DNA of 64,000 nucleotides from Tubiluchus corallicola (lineage: Eukaryota; Priapulida; Priapulimorpha; Priapulimorphida; Tubiluchidae): assembly GCA_030141605.1 (NCBI GenBank), contig JAQGDQ010000527.1:89473-153472 (forward strand). The letters run 5' to 3'. The notes below the pieces were generated by a model, which saw nothing but the letters and a program-made list of their open reading frames with translations, ran no database searches and was not told the DNA's origin. Below, in pieces: positions 11,222 through 23,200 of this stretch; the first letter of the stretch is position 1, and the number at the start of each line of letters is the position of its first letter. Both the position numbers and the translations under genes were made by a program.

Positions 11222-14200
11222 ATGGCCCCAAATATGAGCATCTGTAGGGTCGTCCGAAATTGGTTATCGAAAATATTCGACAGTTCCCGTCATTACTGTA
11301 ACACACGAATCTGGAGTGTAGATCTTGTAGTTGTGCAGGAACTACATGATCAGCACCATTTTTATTGCCTCTATGGCTAACCCATTACTATGGTAATTTT
11401 TCATTTTGATTTGTGTTGACTTGTTAACTGTATTATGACAAACATTTAATAACAGATCCTATAATCGACCATTAAACTGTACACACATGAAGAATAATGT
11501 ACATAAACTTGACAGTCACAAAATGCTGAAATTGTTTTAATTAAGCACTGATTAATTTTCTGATCAATTTCACAGTCTTTAGGCAGGCTTGGGAAGGTTC
11601 GGCTGTACGTCCGTCGCAAGTGACATTTGAAGACGAAAGACGGTCAACATCGTCTTTTGAATATCGGTATGTAAAAAATGGTAAAGCACTTGCCAGCACA
11701 TGTTTTAAATGTTAACCCTTTCACATTGTTACACATAATAATTATTTTTTTCTACCTGTATCCCACGGGATACATTGGGATTCAATGGAAGCATAAAATG
11801 TGCTTCATTTTGCAACTGCTGGTAATTTTTTAAAGTATTTAAGACATTTAGTATGCAGACTATGCTGATCTGTACAAAGTCGTCTCTAAAGTACTGTACC
11901 TTGCGCAGTTTTTTATGCTATGTAGATTTTCTAGTTTGCCATTTTATCGCCATTTTTAGTCTATTGTTATTGGCTTAAATCAAAATAACTATTAACAGAT
12001 CAAATAAATGTCAGTTTTAAAATTTTATTAATCTTAAAGGCAGAAAATATTCTCGTATCCCATGGGATATAACGGGTATGAAAGGGTTAATGCTTTTCTG
12101 CCATAAGTTCGTTTCGTGTTGCTGAGAGTGCGCTGCAACACTATATTATAAAAGTGGCCAGTTGTATTTCAATTAAAACACTGCAGTGGGAACACCAAAA
12201 AAATTTTACAGTGAGTCCTCGCTTAACGGCGCTAATGCGTTCCAGCAAAATGCGACATTAAGCTAAACGTCGTTAAACGAAGTCAAGACTTCCGTCGAAA
12301 ATAATGTAAAAGAATCGAGATACGTTCCAGAGACAAAAATCAGTACTGCTTAAATCATGTAAGTTAATCATTCTATGAGTTTTATTCATATTTTTGTCTT
12401 ATCAATTAATGTCTTCCTGCTTGCTTTAAACCACGTATATATTTTACTTAGCAATACCTAGCTATAGCGGTTTCTCTTTCGTTGACATTTAATCCTAGTC
12501 AGTGGTTAAACAATAAGCACTGCAGAGTCAAAATCAAGGCCTAGTAACCTTGGGAATTTTACCTACATACTTAGTCTGGATTGCTATAGCAACAGGTTGC
12601 AGGTCAGTTGATACTTGATACAAACCGCTAGTAATACAGTAGTAGCATCAGTAGTCAGTTGGGAAGCAAAAACTTGCATAATAATTGCACTGTTTACGTT
12701 ACTAGTGCATTTTTAAAACAGAATGATGCAACACGTGTTGTTCTAATGCATCAAACAAGGTAAAAATGTTGTTGATCGAATAAAAATTTGCCTTGAGCGA
12801 AGTAAAAAATTTGTCGTTAAAGCGAACGTGTGTTGTTAAGTGAACAAGGTGTCACATGATCGGTATCTTTAAAACGAAACGTTGCTAAACGGGGAGTCGT
12901 TAAGCGAGGACTCGCTGTATGTCTAAGTTTAGAATTTCGGCAAAAGGTGTTCTGTGTCTAAGCCAGTTACCATGTTCCCTGCTTCTGCAGCAGTTTTAAA
13001 TGTGAGCCTGTGTTCACTAGTAGTTCCTGTTGAAATTGTAAAATTGGGTCCTTGTAGTACCGAACAGAACTCTACTAGTGTGTTTTAATCTGATATTTTT
13101 ATGCCTGTTATACAGTTTTCAGCGTTTAAAGGCAGATGGCAGCAGCCTCACAATTAATCGTGCTACGAAGAATAATGAAAAAGCGGAGTCCGAGGAACGA
13201 GCCTCTCCACGTGAAAAATGGAAGTCCGCTTTTCACCGACCATGTCACACAATATTTGAGGCATTTGGCTGGGTAAGCAGACTAAGTAGTTTTTAACTTC
13301 GTTTACAAGTTTTGTACCACTTGCATTGTCTGAATTTCTATAATGTATATTGCTTTTTTAAATTATTTAATGGAAATTAGGCAAAAAGAAAAATCGTTGC
13401 TGGAATTTGTATTCAAATCAAGTTTAGTGGGTTTTAACTTTTGCTCAGTTTGTTGTAAGGAAATGAACGTAGAATTTGTTTTACAGGCGAAATACTGTTA
13501 CACTTGTTCCTGTATGTTTATTCCTTTTTCATCCCTGAATTGATCAAAACTTGGTCCTGTACTTAGAAGATTTGTAAAACTTGGCCGCTAAATTGGTTTA
13601 TGTCTTTGCAAATGAACTTCAGAATAAAATCTTATGTCTAAAGAAAAATGCAACAAGTTTTCTTGGAGTGAATGCTGGGGTAGTTTGCTGTTTTTACAAG
13701 AAGTACAGCATAGCTGAAGATGAGATGAAGCTTTGCCAAAACAGAATTGGATCTCAGTCAAGACCTTGTTACATTTCTGGGTTAATTCTGCCTTGCTTTT
13801 TCTGGACTGCCGTGGTTGGTTGATGCGCAGAGAAACTAAAGTGTCACCGATATCCTTACTCTATAACACCTAAGTTTATTGCATTTAAGTGTATACCCGA
13901 AAAAGGTTTTTTAAATGAAAAAGTAACATTCTAAGATTATTTTTATGACATTTTTTCATTTCTGATTTAATGTTGATTGATATCATAATGCGAAATATAT
14001 TTTATATGTACATAGAGGAACACTATGTTAATCAACTATTATGTATATACATATAGACTAACTTTGTTATATTCCCGTTATCTCGCCATACTCGCCTCTC
14101 GCCAAAAATTTGCCCTAGACGGACAGTGGCGAGATAACGAGACTAGATTGTAATTACTTAATTATCCAATGTGTGGCAGGAAGACTGTTTCAAAAATGTT

Positions 14201-17200
14201 TGATTTTTCTGGCATTGTGTGTTGATGATTTTTGTGGGTTGTCTTTTGGTTACGTAATGCTCATGTCTTTATCTTTGCTGACAACGTTGTTGCGATTATT
14301 TCATTCACTTACAGGGTGCCGCTATCGTACTCGGCCTTCAACTACACCGTCCGTTCAGACATAGCTACCCGAGTGAAATCGAAGAGAGGAAGAAGCGCTG
14401 TTTACTGCACACGATCGTAGCGCTGACACAGCCGCATCCACTTCGACGAGGAATACTCCCACAGCCGGAAGACGGGGTAGAGAGAGGCTTAGACGAAGAT
14501 GCTTCCGGGGTGGTCACCGAATCGGAAAACGTGCAGGGGGATGAGGGACAGTCTGTGCAGAAGGTAAGACTTTAGGAAGCAACGACTGTTTTGTAAAGTC
14601 TATCTGTCTATCTGTCTTTTCATCTAGTGACATTTTGGAATATACCTCTTGAATTTATCAAGTATGTACATGCCAAATTTATTATACGAGTACAGTAGGT
14701 TACGGGAAACGTATTCTGTCATTGACCACTGGTCACAGTAGGGTACGAGAAAGGTATTCTGTCACTGACCACTGGTCACAGTAGGGTACAAGAGAAAGGT
14801 ATTCTGTCACTTACCACTGGTCACAGTAGAAAGGTATTCTGTCACAAGAAAGGTATTCTCTCATTTAGCACTGGTCACAGTAGAGTACGAGAAAGGTATT
14901 CTGTCACTGACCACTGGTCACAGTAGAAAGGTATTCTGTCACAAGAGAGGTATTCTCTCATTTAGCACTGGTCACAGTAGAGTATGAGAAAGGTATTCTG
15001 TCTTTGACCACTGATCAGTATCCTCTATCCTATTAACTGCCTTGCTAATTTTTTTGCTGTCTATCAGCTTTCCAACTTTCAAGGTCGTGTTGCAACATTT
15101 TGTCACGTGCTGACATCTACTGTGTAAATATAGCGTGGATCTAAATGCATTTCACGTTCATAACTGGAATGCACCTTAAATTTAAATATATGGTTCACAG
15201 GGTATGAAAGATGTGTTGACCTGTGTCAAATAAATCATAAATCAAAGGTCATTTGAAGGTCAAAAGAATAAGAATATCAATGTGGATTATAAGGGCCGAA
15301 CTAGAGAGAATTTATGTGAGGAAACATAGCGCTGGGTTTCAAAGCCTACTATTTCAGGGCTCGGTAATATAGTCACAGGAAAAAAGGCATAAGTTTGGCT
15401 GGGAAAAAGTCATAAGAAAAAAGTGTTTGAAGTTTTGGTTAGGGTTAGAGATCGGGGTTAGGATTAGACTTAGGGTTAAGATTATTGTTATTTCTTTTTT
15501 CCTGTGCTTTTTGGGTGAATTTTTTCCTGTGACTTTTTTCTGTGACTTTTTTACGTGTGACTTTGTTCTGTGACTTTTTTGCGCGGATTCACTATTTCCA
15601 CTTGTATGTTTATATAAAAACTACGTGGCCAACATCGAGTGTGCCCCGCTTTTCTTACCGGCATACATTATTGAGTGTATTAGCTAGTAGTACAGCAATA
15701 AGAAAACTTTTATTGCATAAATGGGAGATTGGTCAGTAATGCGCAAACTTCCCCATTTATTTTTGCATTACTGACTAATTCTGCAGCCTGCAGTAGATGA
15801 AGAAAGATTGCGTTTTGTTTATCTGTAATTTGTTTTCCCACTAATGCTTGTTTACGCGCGTTTTGATAAATCTGCAAGTGCTGTCATCTAGTGTTTATTG
15901 TCTAATTTATTCTTCCTGTCAGGTTTTATGGCCTCTTCTACTGTACCACTATTTTTTTTCTTCTGATGAACGTCAAACGTGTTCAGTGTCTACTATTAAA
16001 TGTTCATCTATTTACAGAAACCAAACAATTGGGATTTTGTGAAACGGGAGTTTGACGTGGCTAGAAAGAAGGCATACAATGCATATGGACTGCACATGGC
16101 ACAAGTAATGCATTGAATAACTTTTATTGTTTGTATAGAATGATTAGTGCATATATCATTATCTCTCATTATTTTATAAAGTCTCTCATTATGTGTGTGT
16201 GTATATGTATATATATATATACATAATGAGACTACGGCCAAATCACGTTGAAAACGCCGGTTCTCGTCTGATCACCGAAGTTAAGCAACGTAGAGCTTGG
16301 TTAGTACTTGGATGGGTGACCGCCTAGTAATACCATTTGCTGTAGGCTTGCGGGATGCCCACACTGTATGTCGACACTAGGCGGAGGAGCTGTACAAGCA
16401 GCCAACGGCTAGAGGGTGGAGGAGGTCAACTGACCCAACGGGAATGTGTAGAGGAGTAAACCTTCCAAATCAGGAGTGGAGCCACGAAGGCGGACCAGTG
16501 CAGCATGCTCACTGACTCCGGCAGCTCCTGCAGCCAACCTGGTGCCAAACATATCGCTCCGCTTTCCTTTGGACTACACCAGGGAAGAAGAGAGGGGTTC
16601 CTGTTGTCTGGGCAACTCAGGATCTCCATACACCTTGCCCAGGCGTGCGCCCTGGAGACGTTCAAGGATCGTACTGCTCAGTCACAGTCGACGCTGCAGC
16701 TCCATCAATGTGATCAATAACTGACTCTCTTGGCGCACACTCCATTGTCTTCCGAGACAGAAGGATGCCAACCAACCAACCAACAACCAATACACAATGA
16801 GAGATTTTGTGTTATAGCAGTGGTAACGATGTGTACTTAGTGACAGAAATTAAGCGTAGCCGAGCCTGGTTGATAAATACATAGGTGACCACTATAAAAA
16901 CTGCTTCTATGCATTTTGCTGCAGTCTGTCTCGGTAACAGAGCAGTGCTAGCAGAGGACGGTTATGCAAACGAATGTGGTGAAGTCTACTGTTTATTGTC
17001 TGACCGTAGATTATCGAGGATTACCACCAGGGATGTTACCAAATCTGAAATTTGTGAAACATAGGAATCCGAAACGAAACTGAACCGAAGCCATTTCTGC
17101 AATACCGACTGAAACGAAGCCATTTCTGCAATACCGACTGAAACGAAAGTGAACCGAAGCCATTTATGCAATACCGACTACTATCAAAACTGAAAAATTT

Positions 17201-20200
17201 TGAAATAGATAAAATACTTTGTGATACAAACTTGTAACAGGTGAAGTAGCTAGGCAAAAAATCTTAATCAAAAAAAGTAGGACAATGTTTATGGCTAATG
17301 ATCATGATATGCCTCAAAAAAATTACAAATTTTATTTTGTAAATATTTTGTTAGTTCATTATTGCTGCTCTATAATTGATGGACATTGATTTTTAATATA
17401 GTTGTTGTTTTTTTTGTTTATTATGGAGAAATCGAAAATCAAACTTGATTCCTGTGCAAAAAACGAATTAAAATCAACTTTGTGTTTTAAACAGAAATCA
17501 GTCTGAGTGGACAGAAGTTGGCCCATTTTGCTATCCAGAAGAAAGTTTTTGCAATATGCTAACTTTTGTGGTTTAATAAGCTTTGAATATAAGTACTAAT
17601 AAGTCTGTGGGTTCGAAATGTTATGGTATCTGTTATAAACTTTCCTACTTAAAACTGAGTTGATTTTTAATTTTAAAATTGATGCCTCGTCTGTTTATCA
17701 CTGTGTTATTATGTTTGTTTATAGTTATTGACCTGTTCACATAATTTTTTTCTAATTTTAGTGGACTATGTTCACATGATTTTTTTCTAATTTTAGTGGA
17801 GTCTGTTCACATGATTTTTTTCTAATTTTAGTGGAGTCCGTTCACATGATTTTTTTCTAATTTTAGTGGAGTCCGTTCACATGATTTTTTTCTAATTTTA
17901 GTGGAGTCTGTTCACATGATTTTTTTCTAATTTTAGTGGAGTCTGTTCACATGATTTTTTTCTAATTTAGTGGAGTCTGTTCACATGATTTTTTTCTAAT
18001 TTTAGTGGAGTCTGTTCACATGATTTTTTTCTAATTTTAGTAGAGTCTGTTCACATGATTTTTGTCTAATTTTAGTAGAGTCTGTTCACGTGATTTTTTT
18101 TCTAATTTTAGTGGAGTCTGTTCACGTGATTTTTTTTCTAATTTTTAGTCGAAGCAGTTTGAATCAGCAGCTGCATTGTTTAAGACTGCAAGCTCGCAGG
18201 GATATGCTAAGGCGCAGTATAATCTGGGAATTTGTTACGAACGTGGCATCGGTGTTAAGAAAGATCTTGTTGAGGTTAGTAAGCCAGGCCCTTCTTTGCT
18301 TTTTTATATTATATAGACCATTAGTAGTGTGTATGTGTGAATAACCAAGTGGTGATGTGCTTGTGTTGTGTGATATAAGTTAAACAACATCGAGGTTGGT
18401 CACTAAATGGACGGGTGACTGCTTTCAGTACTAGTTCAAGGTTGGTTTTACTCGGTGTACTGGTTCTGGCTGTTTACCTCATATAGGGTGGATAGCCATG
18501 GTCAAGGCAACCTCTGCCAGTTCAGTAGCTCATCTTAATGCACTACGTTTAATAATAAGCAGAATTTTGTCTTGCCACAACCGTCTATTCATGAAAAACA
18601 TGTTTTGACTTGCTGCATTATTTGTTCATTTATTATGATTATTGCCTCTTGCTTAGGCTGCAAGCTGCTACCACAAGGCTTCTGCTCAAGGTCACGCAAT
18701 GGCCCAGTACAACCTGGCCATCATGCTTCTCTCGGGGCAAGACGGAAGCCGCAATGCTGAAGCCATGGATCTCCTCACTAAAGCTGCCTACGGTGGCGTA
18801 CGGGAGGTAAAAACTGATGTGCTTCTAATAGTGAAATCTTTTTTTCTTAAATTTGCTGGATTCGAGTCGCAGTGGAGGTGCAAACTTTTTCAGACTTTGC
18901 AATTTAGTATTGCTGTCAAGAGTTAATGATTTGAGTTTACCAAATTTTTCAACGTATGGCTGGGCGCCAGTGGTGTTTGCTGCATTTTCACCAATTTTGG
19001 GTATGGTTTGAAGAAACCAAAAAACTTGAAATTTAGTTTCAAGATTTTATTCTGAAATGTCTGCAATAACAGTGAAGTAGTGTCATGTTGAAAAGCAGAA
19101 AACCAAGTTACCAAAACTACAAGTGAAATCATTTAGGTGTGAAAACAGGTTTAGAAATTATGCATTCATAAAGACTGTAGAAGCCAATGAAAATTTAAAC
19201 AGGAAAGAGAAAGCTTCAACAATTTTAACAAGAGCACCTGAAGGTGGCAGCACTATCCAAAACTAAAAAAGTATAATGACATTAGGATAAATATACAACA
19301 TAAATTTAAATTTAGAGTAATTAAAATGATTTTCTTTTGTCCAGGGTATTTAGAGAAATGTATTTCACTATTAAATTCTCAGCCGTTCAACGTCGCATCG
19401 TCTTCCATGTTTGTATCTGCATTATGGTAAATTAAATGCACATTCCTGATTTATTTAGATAATTGTTTTTTTTGAGATGTAAGCAAAGTTTCCTTTCAGT
19501 TATTATCAAAATGTAATTATAATTGTGGTTTTTTTTAGTCAGTCAGTCATAGTCGGCTTTTTTACTTTTCAAGTCGCAGCTGTTTCAACCATTGCTGCGT
19601 TAATTTGTTATCTGTGTCATGATTGGTCTATTTTTACAGGCTCAGACCTACGTTGGGGAACATTATTTGGAAAAATTTCAGTATGAAGAAGCTGTTCCTT
19701 TATTTCAGAAAGCTGCTAAGCAGAACGTGAGTCTGTTTGTCAACAAAATTATCTGGTGTGAACAGATCTTAACTGTCCGTAAATACCAGATCATTATATA
19801 TGTGAAACTTGAGAACAACCGGCTTGTTTTTCGCAAATTTCGAACTTAAAATGAACTGTAAAGCTAGAGAGAGCAAGAACATCATAAATTTATTACATAA
19901 AACATATAATAAGCATAACAACATTTATCGTGTGTTCAGCAAAACACACTAAATGCAGTAAAATCCTGAGGCATGTGTCAGCATGTAGCTCGTGTCATTA
20001 TTAGTGGTATGAACCAAGTACAACAACAAAGCAGAGATGAACAGATCGGCTAATTTGCAAATCCGTAGCCCCGCTAGAAATCCACATTTTTTTCTTAACA
20101 GCCATCCACAACTGCACCACGCCTAATTATTTCAAATCCATTTCCATTCCCGGGGCTAATTTTAAGTATAATTCAATTTAAGACGATGGAAGTGAATTCT

Positions 20201-23200
20201 TTCAGCAAATCCCGTGCAACGAAAACTTTTGAAAATCGCACATCTGCCACATGTACAAGCGTGCGTTAACAAAATTGGTCTGCGTTTGGTCCGCTTTGCC
20301 ATCTGTATCCCGATCTGGAAGACGGGAACAAATGAAATAATCGTGAATGTTAGGTAACATCAGCACAACAAAGTAAAAAATGGCTGCTAAATACAGAGTG
20401 AACTTCCCTTGACTCGTACACGTTAGGGCGTGGTGAAAAAAACTTCTAATCCAATCTTTTTACAACTTTACAACATTGGAAAGTAACTTGCAGCAAATTT
20501 TGCTCTCTAGTCTGAACGTTGTATTATTAGAATACGTGAGAAATGTGGGTGTTGTTATGTGTGCTAGTTTGCATTACACATTTGGTTGTTCACTATATTT
20601 GTGAAAGTCATTTTTGAAGTTGTTGTTCAGTCACTTTGTTATGATTGAGTTTAGGCACAGAGAAGTATGGATAGGAACCAAAAATCTATAATAAATATTT
20701 GCACTGCACACAACAGAAAAGTGTTTATTGAACTATAGAAAACATGAGTAGCAAAACTGCTGCACTGAACACTGAGCAAAAACTAGAAAGCAAAAAACAG
20801 TCAGTAAAACCTGTTTCACAGCCAGTATACAGGTATAGAACTTGACCTATGCAGAGTTGTACAGGCTTCACAACAATCATTAATTTTAGATAGGGAAAGG
20901 ACCAGTGTGTATGTATTCACTGCACCATACAATTAAACTGAAGGTAAGTCAGCTGGTAGAATGTAACAGGATTAGCACATAGATGGCAGCACCTAGTTAC
21001 AATGTACAATTCCAACTTCCACAATATTGTTGAATGTCTGAACTTGCTAGTCTGAACACATCATTAGATAGTTATATACCTTACTGACCAAACTACATTT
21101 CGTTTTTTAACTGTTAACTAATGTTAATGTAAATGTGTATTTTCTGTTTTTTCTGCGCATCAGGACACACAGGCGGATTACTACTTGGGTATGTGTTACG
21201 AGAACGGTTGGGGCGTTGAACGTGATTTGTCTGCATCATTGAATCATTACTCAAAAGCATCTAGTGAAGGACATGTGGTGGCCACTCATTGCCTAGGCAT
21301 GTTTCACGAGCATGGCTTAGGAGGTAACATTTGTTTGGAGGGGTGAATTTTCGTGGGGAGGATGTCAGTTAAATGATGTTTAAATGTCACATGTTTTTGT
21401 TGGATAGAAAGTGCAATATGGGACACGTGATTATTGGTAACTTTTAAGTCAGGGGTGTGCAAATTATCTGACTAGCCGGGCCACATGAAACTTTCCCGCA
21501 ATTCCTGCGGGCCACATGCAGTTTGATCAAGGAGCCAAGTACAGAAAGGCCTAATAACGATTTTTTTGCATCCGATCTGCGTACATCATTACTATTACAC
21601 TCAAGAAACTATTTTAGAAGTTATTAAAATTTATATTACAAACCATATATTTCTACTTTCAGGACAAATTGTGGTAATTTCATTACAATGCATATTAGTA
21701 ATGTGTATCACACAGTCTGTGTAGTACAGTGACATTAAGCTACAACCGTCTTGTAAGGGTTAATGGCATCCGATCTAGTAGAAAAAACTACCCGCACTAT
21801 CTTTGGGATCGTGGCACGGACATCAGCTGGATACACTCAATTAATCGCCCGGGCCGCACTTTCATTAGCTTGACAAATCTCTTCGCGGGCCACAATTTGC
21901 ACACCCCTGGTCTAAGTCATCATTTGAGACAAGATTCCTTGCTAGAAGTTGCAAAGGAGTGTTGCTTGGAACGATTTAGGATATCAGAACTTTTCTAAAG
22001 TTGTTTGAGAACGGTCAAATTGACGTCCATGTGTGTAATTCGACAGATAAACTGCTGTATAGGGGCATGTCGATTAAGATAGCATTTGGGAGCAGAAAGT
22101 TTTCCAAGGAATAACTGCTTTGTTATTACGATTACTAAACAAAATTTGATAATATCCTACCATAATTACTTTTTGCTTTAAATACTTATTAAGTCTGTAA
22201 TAAGTACTTATAATAAGTACTAATATGAATTTTTACTTCTTAGTTAAGGCAAAACCTGACTCAATCTTAAACTATAGGTCAAAACAATCTATTCTTTAAA
22301 ATATTGAAAGGAAACATACTATTTTTTAAAAATGACTTACATGAAAGGATTATTACCGCACAAACACAATTTTACGTTCGCTCCACTAGTTCTTCATTGT
22401 TACATGCATTTCGCCATTTGCTAGTTACACAGGCACTAGCATCTGCATTTCGGAAATGCATTGCAAAAATACAGGTGCTGTACCCAGATGTGTTAGCTTG
22501 TGATGAACTGCACACGTTCGACGGCTCATGCGTGACCATAGCGGTAAATTTGAAATTTGAATTTTTATCTTAAAGTTTGCCTAGCTTTAGTAGAGCACGC
22601 TGAATATCTTACAGCGGCACTGTACTTCAATTTTCGCTTTCGCAAACACGTTCTACGTGCTTGTGGAATATTTTTGCTGTTGAAAATTATGTTAGTTTGT
22701 GATGTCATCAATAATTGGGCTCGCCCGCTGTTAATTAAGATTTTAATCTATTATTTAATTATCAGAAATGCCTTTGCAGTATTAGTCGTGTTAAAAAGTA
22801 TACTTTTTATCGGACTTAAAAATGGGGTGTATAAGAAAAATCATCCTGTCTTCCTATAACGTAGAATTTGGAACATTTTTTTGTTCATTGCAGGAATGCC
22901 AGTAAACAAATCATTTGCACAGGAACTTTATAAAATAGCTGCGGAAGCCGGTGATGTCACAGCCAAGTTTGACTTGGAGCGACTGCAGGCTTGGGAACAT
23001 ACAAGCCAAGGTAACAATCTAATGCTGCATGATGATGATTGGAGATTATTTTTCGTTTACGTTTATTTATTTGGTCGTCATGCCAACCACCGTAGCATGA
23101 ATATCTGTGACGGTGTATAAATTTAAAAGAAAGTTGATTGGTTGGCATCCTGTCTCGGAAGACAATGGAGTGTGCGCCAAAAGAGCACCTGGTATTCCTA

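Noticed and set aside
16231-16349. Functional 5S rRNA gene
   Set aside because: It has substitutions, no T-run terminator right after the 5S end, and is the head of a retroposon with target duplications.
16476-16724. Protein-like frames beginning [18 protein letters not shown]
   Set aside because: The same frame recurs at 2718-3116 and 34405-34650 only because all three are copies of the 5S SINE body; it is not kept open consistently between copies.
18355-18440. Further 5S-like fragment (AAGTTAAACAACATCGAGG onward); a similar one at 16830-16895
   Set aside because: Similarity to 5S is visible but too weak and short to delimit an element.
22304-22859. Open frames repeated at 35802-36208 and 46758-46973
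   Set aside because: They are copies of a non-coding TTAA-type MITE; frames shift between copies and no transposase motif is present.
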